A stretch of DNA of 64,000 bases from positions 31,986,469-32,050,468 of the forward strand of contig CM043942.1 of NCBI GenBank assembly GCA_014529385.2, read 5' to 3'. Source of the stretch: Adiantum capillus-veneris. Lineage: Eukaryota > Streptophyta > Polypodiopsida > Polypodiales > Pteridaceae. The position numbers and the translations under genes are program-made. The notes under the pieces are model-generated. The model worked only from the letters and a program-made list of their open reading frames with translations. It did not search any database and had not been told where the DNA came from. Positions 39,901 through 49,092 of this stretch are shown here, one piece after another (position 1 is the first letter of the stretch; each line of letters opens with the position of its first letter).

Positions 39901-42900
39901 AAGACCCCAAAGCCTCTGACCTTATTGCTGGTGCCTCAGAGGACCTAGCTAACTCTCTTGTGCAAACCATCTCCTTTGACAAATGCATGCACACGTTGGC
40001 CCAACTGGTGAATAATCCGAAGGAAGGAGTTATTGGCCTATCAGAGTTCATTTATAATATTCCAGCCATGACTCTTGCCCACAAATATGAACTAATCAAG
40101 TTTTTGTTGGAATTAGGGTTGCAGAGAAACACACACAGCTTGGAGAAGACGAAGGAAGCTCAAGGCACACAATAGAGAGTGTGTTACTTAGTGTGCAATG
40201 GAAAGATAGATAGCCCTAGAGTGATGGGCGTATATATAATGCACGGGGGAAAAAACCTCCTAAAGAGGGAAAAAATGCCCCGGAGGTCCTAGTGTGTTCA
40301 CACACATCACTACCACATGTATATGGTAACAAATCCCCCCAAGAGTGATGCGGTGAACGAGAGCTGGCACATGAGTAAAGGGAAGTGCCATGCCCTGAGG
40401 ACAGGATCAGCCCACAAAGGGGAGTAAGCCCAAAGCTTTGCGGAAAGCTTCAAGCTTCTCACGAGACAATGCCTATGTGAAAAGATCTGCAAGGTTGTCC
40501 TGTGTTGGCACATAAGCCAAGCTGATCTCTCCTGCTGAGAGCCTCTCCCTGACATAGTGGTAATGCACCTCAATGTGATTTGTGCGAGCATGAAAAACTG
40601 GGTTCCTCGCAACTGCCAATGCGCTCTGACTGTCAGTGTAGATAGTGTTGGCAGTGTCCTATCCAACACCCAAGTCAGCCATAAGGCGTCTGAGCCATAC
40701 ACACTCAACCGTAGCTGTGACGACTGCCCTGTACTCAGCCTCACAACTCGAAGTGGCCACAGTAGGTTGCTTCTTGCTCAACCATGATATACATGAACTG
40801 CCAAGCATGAAACAAAAACCGCTTGTGGACACTCGCGTGTCAAAACAACCAGCCCAATCTGAGTCCGAAAAAGCATGTAAGTATGGCGGCAATGATCCCC
40901 CCTTGGGATAAAACAAGCCAAGATGTAAAGTGACACTAAGGTAGCGGAAAATCCTCTTGACAGCCTGCCAATGCTTAGACCCTGGGCTATGCATAAATCT
41001 GCTGACCTGCGAGACTGCAAACTGAATATCTGGCCTCGTGTTGCATACATAAATGAGACAGCCAACAGCAGTTTGGTAAAGAGTGACATCAGCAGGATCG
41101 CCAGCATCATGTAGACTCAACTTCAAACCTGTTTCCATGGGAGTGGCAATAGGTTTGCAATCCTCAAGTCCAAACTTACATAGCAATGTCTCTATGTAAC
41201 TTTTCTGACACAAGGCAATACCACCATCACACTGCTTAAACTGTATACCCAAGTAATGATGCAACAGCCCCAAATCTTTCATCTTGAAAGTAGCATTCAA
41301 ATCAGCCTTAAATTCAGCAATATGTCTCTCATTTGGTCCATTGATCAGCAAATCATCAACATAAAGAACCACAATGAGAAATACATCAACCTCATGCTTT
41401 ACATACAATGTGCTTTCTGTTGGACTGTTACGAAAGCCTCGTTTAACCAAATGAGTGTCAGCTTTCTCATACCAAGCACGAGGAGATTGCTTCAACCCAT
41501 ACAAAGCCTTCTTACATTTGCACACTTTGTCCTCTTGTCCTTTTATGACAAAACCGCGAGGCTGCGTTACATAAACTTCCTCAAATATGTCACCATTCAA
41601 GAAAGCAGTAACAATGTCTGATTGATGTACATCCCAACCAAAATGAGCTGCCAATGCACATAGAAAACGCAGAGTAGTCATACGACAAGTGGGACCAAAA
41701 GTATCTTCATAATCTATGCCTTTTTGTTGTGCATAACCCTTTGCAACAAGTCGAGCCTTATGGCGATCGATCTCACCATCCGGCTTGCGTTTCAACTTGT
41801 AAACCCACTTCGTACCAATGGCCTTTTTGCCAGGAGGCAAATCACATAAAGTCTATGTGTCATTCTCTATAAGTGCATCATATTCTGATTTTATGGCAGC
41901 AATCCAATTTTCTGAATTCTGTGCTTCATCAAAAGACAGAGGCTCCTCAACATCATGTAAACTAGACACAGCCAAGGCATATCAATCTGATGCATAAGAT
42001 GCATGGCGAGAGCCTGAACGAGTACGACTAGATAAAGGTGCATCCAATTTACTGTCACGCAAAGTGTGCACCAGCCATTTTGGCATACCTCTAGCCTGCT
42101 CATTTTCAGCCCTTTCCTCATCAAGTACATCATGTACATCTGCATTAGTAATAGGCTGTTCTAAAACATTTTCAGAAACCCCCATAGGCTGTACATTTGC
42201 CTCATTGGAACTTACATTCGTATTTCCACCACTGAAAAGAGGCAACAAAGTGTCATAAATGTCCTGTGAGCTTACATTACTGTCTCTAGTACATGACAGC
42301 AAGGGTTGAACATAATCTTCCACAAACACTACATCCCGTGAAACCAGAATACGTTTTGTTTGCGGATGATACAACCTGTAACCTTTGCTTTCAGCACTAT
42401 AACCAACAAAAATACATTTGACAGCCTTATCATCCAATTTTCTGCGCTGCACTTGTGGCACCAAAGCATATGCCAAACAGCCAAAAACACGCATGTGCTC
42501 AATAGAAGGCTTTCTATCATGCCATGCTTCATATGGAGTAATAGACTGCAAAGCTTTCGTAGGACACCTGTTAAGTACATAAGTAGCACACCTGATGGCC
42601 TCAAGCCAAAAAGAATGCGGCAAAGCTTGACTTTTGACCATACATTGTGCCATTTCCGTTAGTGACCTGTTTTTCCTCTCAGCAACACCATTTTTCTGAG
42701 GTGTATAAGGCACTGTACATTGGTGTTTTATCCCACGACTAGCCAGAAATGCATTAAATTCATGAGACATATACTCCCCCCCTCGATCGGAACGGAGGGT
42801 GCCCATAGTACATTTTGAGACATTTTCAGCCATAGCCAAAAATTGTACTTCGGACTTCGCTTTAAGTGGAAATACCCATGCATGCCTGGAGTAATCATCA

Positions 42901-45900
42901 ATGAAAGTCACGAAGTACAGGTAATTGCCCAAGGACGGAGTTTGCATGGGCCCACAAACATCACTATGCACAAGCTGCAACCTGCATGTGGCCCTAACTG
43001 AACCATCCTTTGGAAACTTAGAACGCTGTATTTTACCCAGAATACAGCCTTCACAAACATGTTTGACAGGTGCTTCAAGAGGCGGCAAAGAAGCAACCAT
43101 ATCAGATTTCTGCAAACGCAGCAAACTGGCAAAATTCAGATGACCAAAACGTGCATGCCAAAGTTTTGCATCTGAAATAGCCCTTGAATCTGCAACAGCA
43201 TTTGCAAAATTTTGTCCACACTTGTCATACAAAGTGAGCTTATACAGCCCATGGCACAAAAGCCCAGATGCAACAATTTCATCACCAAAACTGAGATCAT
43301 GAACTGTACATCTGTCATCCACAAATTTGACTACAAGTCCAAGTCTAGCAAGTGCGGATACAGACAAGAGATTCTTCTTGATCCCAGGTACATAAAGTGC
43401 ATCAACAAGTGTGAAGGAACTGCCATTAGCAGCAGTGAGCACAATCTTTCCAACTCCCTGAACTGGATAAGAGGCGTTGTTGGCACAAGTGACTGAATTC
43501 CCATGAGGGACAGACTCGAGAGAGGTAAACAATTCACGATGTGAGGTAATGTGCTTTGTAGCACCACTGTCGAAATACCACACATGTGAATCTGCAGCAA
43601 CTGACAAGCATGCATCATGGACAACAGGATTGTAAGTGCACTCTGCGCTAAAAGCCCATTCTGCATCAACATCAGCATCACAATCTCCTTTCACAGAAGA
43701 CTCAACAATGGCTGCATTTGTAGTGGAACCAGCATTTGCAGTGGAACCACCCTCTTTCTTCTTAGCCTCTTTGGCCTTCAACTTAGGACACGACTTGATC
43801 AAGTGATCATTGGCTTTACAATAATGGCAACGCATCTTCTTTTTGCCCTTATCACCAGAATTGCTAGACGAAGTGCTGCCAGCAGAAGCATTAGGAACAG
43901 AATTTTTGCCACTCGCAGTAGAACCATAAGAAGTGGCTGCATTACTGTTACCACCCTTTCTTTGAGAAGCAATAAAAGCCTGTTCAACTGCACGCTGCCT
44001 AGTCCTGTTTTTTCTAGAAAGTGACTCTTGCAACAGCAATGTGCATAATGCATCAAACTTGACAACTTCAGGATTTCCTTGGGTCATCAGTCTCCAAGTA
44101 CTAGCAAAAGTCTGGTAGGAATGTGGTAAGGCATCAAGAACAGTCTGCAGAAGGGAACTGTCCGAAATGACTTCACGTGCAGAAATGAGTTGCTCATTGA
44201 TATCCTTGACACTAGCAAGGAAAGTGTCCATATCATCTTCCTCATGCATGATCTTCGACTCTAGCTCTTTACACAGCAAAGCAATTTTAGCCTCATTGCG
44301 GCTTGCATAAAGACCTGCTAGAATATCCCAAGCCTGTTTTGCAGATTTTGCTGAACGGATGTGAGGAATAATGGTGCGCTTCACAGACAACGCAATCAAT
44401 GCATGAGCTTGCGCATCCTTAACATCCCAACGAGCTTGTTCTGCCGTAGGCAAAACAACTCTAACAGCTGCAATCCTTGCAGCAAGACCTGCAACATCCT
44501 CAACATCGCCTACATCTTCAGAACCAGGACGTACATCAATGCCCTGCACAATGTTCCAGACACCTTTTGACACAAGAACATGTTGCATCATATAAGCCCA
44601 CATAGGGTAGTTGTCCCCATCCAACCTGTCCTCAGCAGCAAACATCTTGAACACATCTGTGTTGTTGTTGTCAGCCATGGTAAATGCTGCACCTGATGTG
44701 AAAACTGCCCGAAAATAGGAGAAATGGAGCGGGAACAACTTGTGCTATATAGCACAAACCGTAGAAGACTATAAGGCACCTGTTATGCAGAAAACGGCAC
44801 TGACAGAAAATCTGCACAAAATGACGAAATAGCCTGTGCAGTACTGCCTGTAGTGGAAACGGAGGCCTAAATGAGCCTAAATGAGCTCACTGAAATCGGA
44901 GAAAGTGAGCAGGCGTGTGCTGGAGCTGCTGGCGACTAAGCCCGGGAGGACGTGACCTGCTCTGATACCAATTGTTGGAATTAGGGTTGCAGAGAAACAC
45001 GCACAGCTTGGAGAAGACGAAGGAAGCTCAAGGCACACAATAGAGAGTGTGTTACTTAGTGTGCAATGGAAAGATATATAGCCCTAGAGTGATGGGCGTA
45101 TATATAATGCACGGGTGAAAAAACCTCCTAAAGAGGGAAAAAATGCCCCGGCGGTCCTAGTGTGTTCACACACATCACTACCACATGTATATGGTAACAG
45201 TTTTCCTCTGAAGGAGCTGAATTGGTTAACTGCTTACGCAAATTATGTGGCCTTACTCCAGGGTTTGTTTCTACCCCTTCTATGCCCGTACAGACTATCT
45301 CCAACAGTCTATTCTGCAGGGACCCCCTTGCTATGGATGCTGTAAATGCTTTCCAAAAGGAATTGTGTTCACTTAGTGAGGGCTCGCTCATGGATATGGT
45401 TCTGAAAGTGTCTAGGGTGTTTCCCTTCCTGCCTTCCAAACAGGTTGAGATTGAATCCTTTGGTGTGGATCACCACCTGTGGTCCCTACCTAATAAAGGG
45501 TTTTTGGCACCAATCTCCATTGAAACCTGGGTGTTTCTTGCAAATCTTCCGGCATCATCTATGGAAGATGCAAGATTAAAGGTGCTCAGAGGAGTTCAAT
45601 CTTTAGACAAGGGGGATCTTATCAAAGCTCCCTTTACTATGAAATTTCTTGACAATAAAAAATGTGGTTCAAATACAGGATTGTATGTGTGGACGAAAGG
45701 CCTCATGGAGTTCGCAAAAAGTAACTCGGAATACTATACCGAATCTATCTGGAATATCTACAGGCCCTATGTCAAATGTGCCTGTCGTTTTCTTGACCCG
45801 AAGGCCTCCTGTGATTCCAGCATTATTTGGTTTGACCATGCTATATGGTTTGCCCTTAACAACCTGGACCTTCTATTCCCGGACACCCCTGCGGCACATT

Positions 45901-46280
45901 ACTTACCTTTGTTCTGCTCCTGGCTTGGAGGCCAGGCCAAAGAAGCCGTGCTCGCACAGATGGCCTTTGTTCAGTTTCGGAATTTGATGCTTGCTCTACT
46001 TAAGGAATTGGCAGCAGAAAAGCCTGGAGTGTTACTAACTACGTATGGAAGTCACCTCGGTATAAAAACACTCCTTGGTTTGCTTAAGCCCAATACTGAC
46101 CTTGAAGACTCCCCCAGCCTTAAAAGGCCTAACTCTCTCATCTCCCCAACCTCCTCCTACACATCTTTTTTAACCCCTGCTGCCTCGTCAGCTGACTCTT
46201 TTGGAGGGAGAGGAAAGGCTAGAAGTGTGATTAGAGGAAGAGGAAGAGGATACCCGGTTAAACACTTGTTGGATCCTTAA
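34873..46280 (+). CDS. ORF1 of the Penelope-like element, spliced, disrupted by copia
   Basis: Exon 1 is 34,873-34,935 (21 codons, ending CAG|GT). The best acceptor is CTTACTTCATTTGCAG at 39,821, so exon 2 runs 39,822-40,104 and, past the copia insertion and one GTTTT copy, 45,205-46,280; all phases agree. The uninterrupted product would be about 473 residues. An alternative acceptor is at 39,668. The long exon has no recognised domain; it reads ELPTEPLSKASLQVLRCIQD early, FLGTM-type motifs are absent, and the C-terminus is Ser/Pro-rich then basic (GRGKARSVIRGRGRGYPVK), suggesting nucleic-acid binding. Probably a gag-like or RNP partner of the RT, by inference from order. The copia insertion inactivates it. 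Confidence 0.55.
35001..36745. repeat. Degenerate internal repeats inside R
   Basis: Segment 35,001-35,270 (gcttgcggtttggaagc through atcacccaggtt) is repeated with divergence at about 36,448-36,745. Other shared words are ttgattgaatgcttat at 35,474 and 36,315, and agcttcatgtg at 35,522 and 35,899. The body of R therefore grew by old internal duplication. The same pattern is present in the right copy. Confidence 0.7.
36833..36900. repeat. (GA)n microsatellite in the solo LTR
   Basis: About 68 bases of GA near the 3' end of the LTR in its own orientation. The related LTR at 55,551-55,571 has a shorter CT run at the same place. Confidence 0.95.
37239..37345. repeat. GC-rich minisatellite in the solo LTR
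   Basis: Repeats of (a/g)ccaccggccaccggccattgacttccg-like units with a period of about 32-36 bases, at least three copies. The LTR at 55,030 has only a short, AT-richer equivalent around 55,220-55,275, so the expansion is specific to this copy. Confidence 0.8.
40105..40331 (-). repeat. Copia 3' LTR
   Basis: 227 bp, TGTTGGAATTAGGG to GGTAACA on the plus strand. Differs from the 5' LTR at only a few positions, such as cacacacag versus cacgcacag near the start. Confidence 0.95.
40332..40343 (-). promoter_or_regulatory. Copia polypurine tract
   Basis: Minus-strand CTTGGGGGGATT directly precedes the 3' LTR start TGTTACC. Confidence 0.8.
40400..41981 (-). pseudogene. Copia reverse transcriptase and RNase H part
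   Basis: Continues the copia polyprotein. RT has AIGTKWVYKLKRKPDG, WDVHQSDIVTAFLNGDIFEE and the catalytic VVLYVDDLLIN. RNase H has FSDSDWAGC and SSCEAEYRAVVTATVE, with the expected acidic residues. Point stops occur at about 41,982 (after SRHASYASD), at about 41,852 (in place of Trp before TLCDLPPGKK), after LMADLGVG at about 40,659 and near 40,478. Each needs only a single base change from a sense codon, so loss of function is recent. Confidence 0.9.
41982..44678 (-). CDS. Copia gag-protease-integrase polyprotein
   Basis: A long open frame; the likely start is MADNNNTDVFKMFAAEDR at 44,678, although it stays open to 44,738. Gag has GDNYPMWAYMMQHVL and a CCHC knuckle CHYCKANDHLIKSC. The protease active site is VWYFDSGATKHITSH. 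Integrase follows: HHCC with HARFGHLNFAS and CEGCILGK, then the catalytic core VHSDVCGPM, LRSDRGGEYMSHEF and NGVAERKNRSL, so the DDE triad is intact. The order PR-IN-RT-RH defines copia. About 899 codons to the first stop at 41,982. Confidence 0.95.
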   Translation of the reverse strand: MADNNNTDVFKMFAAEDRLDGDNYPMWAYMMQHVLVSKGVWNIVQGIDVRPGSEDVGDVEDVAGLAARIAAVRVVLPTAEQARWDVKDAQAHALIALSVKRTIIPHIRSAKSAKQAWDILAGLYASRNEAKIALLCKELESKIMHEEDDMDTFLASVKDINEQLISAREVISDSSLLQTVLDALPHSYQTFASTWRLMTQGNPEVVKFDALCTLLLQESLSRKNRTRQRAVEQAFIASQRKGGNSNAATSYGSTASGKNSVPNASAGSTSSSNSGDKGKKKMRCHYCKANDHLIKSCPKLKAKEAKKKEGGSTANAGSTTNAAIVESSVKGDCDADVDAEWAFSAECTYNPVVHDACLSVAADSHVWYFDSGATKHITSHRELFTSLESVPHGNSVTCANNASYPVQGVGKIVLTAANGSSFTLVDALYVPGIKKNLLSVSALARLGLVVKFVDDRCTVHDLSFGDEIVASGLLCHGLYKLTLYDKCGQNFANAVADSRAISDAKLWHARFGHLNFASLLRLQKSDMVASLPPLEAPVKHVCEGCILGKIQRSKFPKDGSVRATCRLQLVHSDVCGPMQTPSLGNYLYFVTFIDDYSRHAWVFPLKAKSEVQFLAMAENVSKCTMGTLRSDRGGEYMSHEFNAFLASRGIKHQCTVPYTPQKNGVAERKNRSLTEMAQCMVKSQALPHSFWLEAIRCATYVLNRCPTKALQSITPYEAWHDRKPSIEHMRVFGCLAYALVPQVQRRKLDDKAVKCIFVGYSAESKGYRLYHPQTKRILVSRDVVFVEDYVQPLLSCTRDSNVSSQDIYDTLLPLFSGGNTNVSSNEANVQPMGVSENVLEQPITNADVHDVLDEERAENEQARGMPKWLVHTLRDSKLDAPLSSRTRSGSRHASYASD
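44957..44970 (-). promoter_or_regulatory. Copia primer binding site
   Basis: Minus-strand TGGTATCAGAGCAGG lies two bases after the end of the 5' LTR, matching initiator tRNA-Met. Confidence 0.9.
44973..45199 (-). repeat. Copia 5' LTR
   Basis: 227 bp, same ends as the 3' LTR. It contains TATATATA near 45,073 (variant tatatata here, agatagat in the other copy) and gtatatataatgcacgg, possible core promoter elements on either strand. Confidence 0.95.
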
Positions 46281-46318
46281 TTTTGCAGGTGCTTTGTAAC
46301 AACGTGGGCAGATACTAG

Positions 46319-48275
46319 CTTACTGGAAAGGAAGAAAACTTGAATGGTGTTTTTATACATTGTGTGTTTGCCAACAAGTTACTTGACTTTTTTTCTCCTA
46401 GGTTTATATTTAACAAATGCTTTATGGCCAGGTTTGGCAACCTTGAGTTACTTAACAATATAAATATTGGATGGAAATTTACTAAATCTATCTCACAAAT
46501 TGTTTATTCTCATGACTTCCTTAGAAAAAGCAGGCCGATGTCGTGTGAATTCCACCTCTTGAACAATTATTCTAGGGATTTTGGAAATATTGGTAAACAT
46601 GTATGTACCACCGATTTGACTATTATTGGGAACTTGGCAATACAAAACCTCTTATCCCAAGGTCTCAATCATATTCCCCCTCATCCACTTAACCCTCAAA
46701 GTGCCTTGAAAGCACTTAATGAATGTCTGACCGACTTGGTCAGCAGGCTTCAGCTGGAGCCTTCAATTCACCAAGAATTGAAAATTATTATGGCAGATAT
46801 GTTCGCTCAACTAATCTCTCAACTTCCATCCGGATGGATTCAGAATGAGTCTACATGGCTCAATGCTGACCTTGCTTTAGCCTTTGCACAACTAAAGAAT
46901 AAATGGTTCATTGTTGGACTGGATAAAGCATCTAGCACAGCATCAATACTATGCAAAAAACTTGTCTATGAAGCTGTGGAGACTCGACTCCGCGGTAATG
47001 AATTCCAGTACATTGGTAACAATATGAAAACAATAATAGAAAATACTTGTAAAGAGATCTCATACTTAGGATATCAAGCTGAAAATACTAAACTTCCCAT
47101 CTTATTTCCCACATATAAAAGTCATAAAAATAAATTCGGTGGATATCAGATGCCTCCAGCTGCCTGTTCACTAATATCACTTATCATGTTACCGTTGGGC
47201 TTAACATAATAAAAGATGAACTCATACAGATCTGTGTGGATAAAAGGGAAGTCTTGAAACGGTTTTCAAGAGTAGACATCCAACCATTTTGGCTAGTTAA
47301 CAATTCTGCTGAAGTACTTTTAAACTTTTCCCCGGCGGTCTACTGCATGTATACTGCTGACATCACACATTGTTATGAAAATATTCCATTGGTAGGTGAA
47401 TATGGTCTTATCAATGTTCTAAACACGCTAATTGACTTAGCATTCTCCAATAGAGCTAGCAATGGTTTCTCTGGCTTATCATTTGTTCACTCGGGAAAAT
47501 GGATTAAAAAGATTACAAACCCCCCCCCCCCCCCCCCCCCCCCCCCCTTCATGTATCCCAAATACAGTTTCAAGAGGTAATACATTGGGTTCTAAATCAC
47601 TGCTATATTCTTATTGGAAACAACTGTTTCCAGCAAACTTGTGGCATTCCGATGGGATTCTCATGCTCCCCGGCCATGTGTAATCTTTATTTGTTCTACT
47701 ATGAGTATAAGTGGATTACCAAACATACCAACAACTTAGAAAGTTTAGCCGTACTCACAAAATGTAATCACACCTATAGGTTCATGGATGATATTTTAAG
47801 CATCAATAATCCTATTTTTGCCCTGCTGGCTACTGATATTTATCCTCCCTGTTTAGCTATTGAAGCCACTTTTTTAGAACAAGATAATTTCAGGGATATA
47901 CCCTCCTCGAAGCGAGTTAACTATCTTTCCATCGAGATAAATATCATTAACCCCCTAGATGGCGTGTTTACCACACGATTCCTTTGGAAAAGAGACCAGC
48001 TCAAACTCACGGCAGCTGAATTTGTTAAGAAAAAGAGTAATAGACCCTTTAAATTAGCCTTGAACACTTGTCTAAGTATACTACACTTAATTATCTACTC
48101 TTCCTCTAATGTGTTCTCTGCCTTCGAAGAAACGGAAGCTCTTATCAGGAAATTTCAAACCAATGGCTTTCGTAAACGAGATTTGATCTCTACTATAATA
48201 GCTGCCTTAACAAAGAGTTCTTGGCCTGGCGCCCAAATTAATATTGAATCACTTATTCTCTTACTGAGGAAGTAG
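46319..48275 (+). pseudogene. ORF2: Penelope-like reverse transcriptase
   Basis: Open from 46,319 after ORF1's stop; no good ATG at the start. The N-terminal part has SCEFHLLNNYSRDFG and VCTTDLTIIGNLAIQNLLS, then GLDKASSTASILCKK, LPILFPTYKSHKNKFGG, FWLVNNSAEVL with CMYTADITHCYENIP, GIPMGFSCSPAMCNLYLF, and the catalytic YRFMDDILSINNP, with VNYLSIEI near the end. These follow the palm order of Penelope-like RTs, with a MDD active site. A frameshift lies near 47,160, and a run of about 29 C at 47,520-47,548 shifts the frame again, so the protein is split in three. No GIY-YIG, APE or integrase domain is visible. Length if continuous is about 650 residues. The assignment to Penelope-like rather than another non-LTR class rests on motif memory. 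Confidence 0.8.
47520..47548. repeat. C29 homopolymer inside the RT gene
   Basis: An uninterrupted C run translating to poly-Pro in the middle of RT. The frame before it differs from the frame after it. Such runs are unstable, and sequencing errors are common in them. Confidence 0.9.
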
Positions 48276-48314
48276 GCCCATATCTAATGGGCCTACTAGA
48301 CTCATTAGATATGG
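48271..48314 (+). terminator. Two overlapping, mutually exclusive hairpins after ORF2
   Basis: Stem 1 is AGTAGGCCCAT / ATGGGCCTACT (48,271-48,281 and 48,287-48,297), 11 pairs and a 5-base loop, and includes the RT stop codon. Stem 2 is CCATATCTAATG / CATTAGATATGG (48,278-48,289 and 48,303-48,314), 12 pairs and a 13-base loop. They share bases, so only one can form. They lie 20 bases before the (CA)n end of the interior. A role in 3'-end recognition by the RT or in transcript ending is inferred. Confidence 0.6.
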
Positions 48315-48331
48315 TGCCTGGGTATGGGCGG

Positions 48332-48468
<137 letters not shown>

Positions 48469-48566
48469 TATCTTAACTCTCTCTAGCTATGGCCGCTACC
48501 GGGACCTTTACACCTACTCTTACACTACCTACCTTAAAACTAGATTCCTAAACCCCCTAGCATGGG

Positions 48567-48693
<127 letters not shown>

Positions 48694-49084
48694 ACCTATG
48701 AAGGACGCTAGCTATTCAAAAACCTACATTACTCTTGACATTTATTCCTACACACTCGTACACTTACTCTAATACTACCTACCTTTTAACTGGATTATTA
48801 AACTCTCTTGCATGGGGCACTACCCTTACATGATAAAACTTATTATCTCCTACTATTGGGGGGCATATGGCCATTACACTTAATGCCCTCCCCCAAATCG
48901 AGCCGGCCTGCGATCTCTGTTCTGTCTCCCCACTCTACACGGGGCACTCATTCCCTCACTCTTGCACTCTGTCGCGCGGGTTCCTATACGCTCTGCTCTG
49001 CTCGCTCAGAACGCCACCGAAGGCATTAACCTCGGGGATGGTCCGTATGGATCTCTCCCACTCCTCCAGCTGCTGCGCGAGTTG

Positions 49085-49092
49085 TATATAAA
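49085..49092 (+). promoter_or_regulatory. TATA box of the right repeat
   Basis: TATATAAA in the same setting as 34,757. Transcription from here would read outward to the right, into the gypsy fragment on the opposite strand. Confidence 0.55.

Larger units (their letters stand above)
40105..45199 (-). mobile_element. Nearly complete Ty1/copia retrotransposon
   Basis: 5,095 bp with two 227-bp LTRs (40,105-40,331 and 44,973-45,199), both TGTTGG...GGTAACA and almost identical. GTTTT precedes 40,105 and follows 45,199. Transcribed on the minus strand, with PBS at 44,957-44,970 and PPT at 40,332-40,343. The near-identical LTRs mean a recent insertion. A few point-type stops interrupt the polyprotein. 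It sits inside ORF1 of the Penelope-like element without frame loss when removed. Confidence 0.97.

Noticed and set aside
41256-41621. Plus-strand ORFs inside the copia element (also at 43,617 and others)
   Set aside because: Antisense to the intact minus-strand polyprotein.
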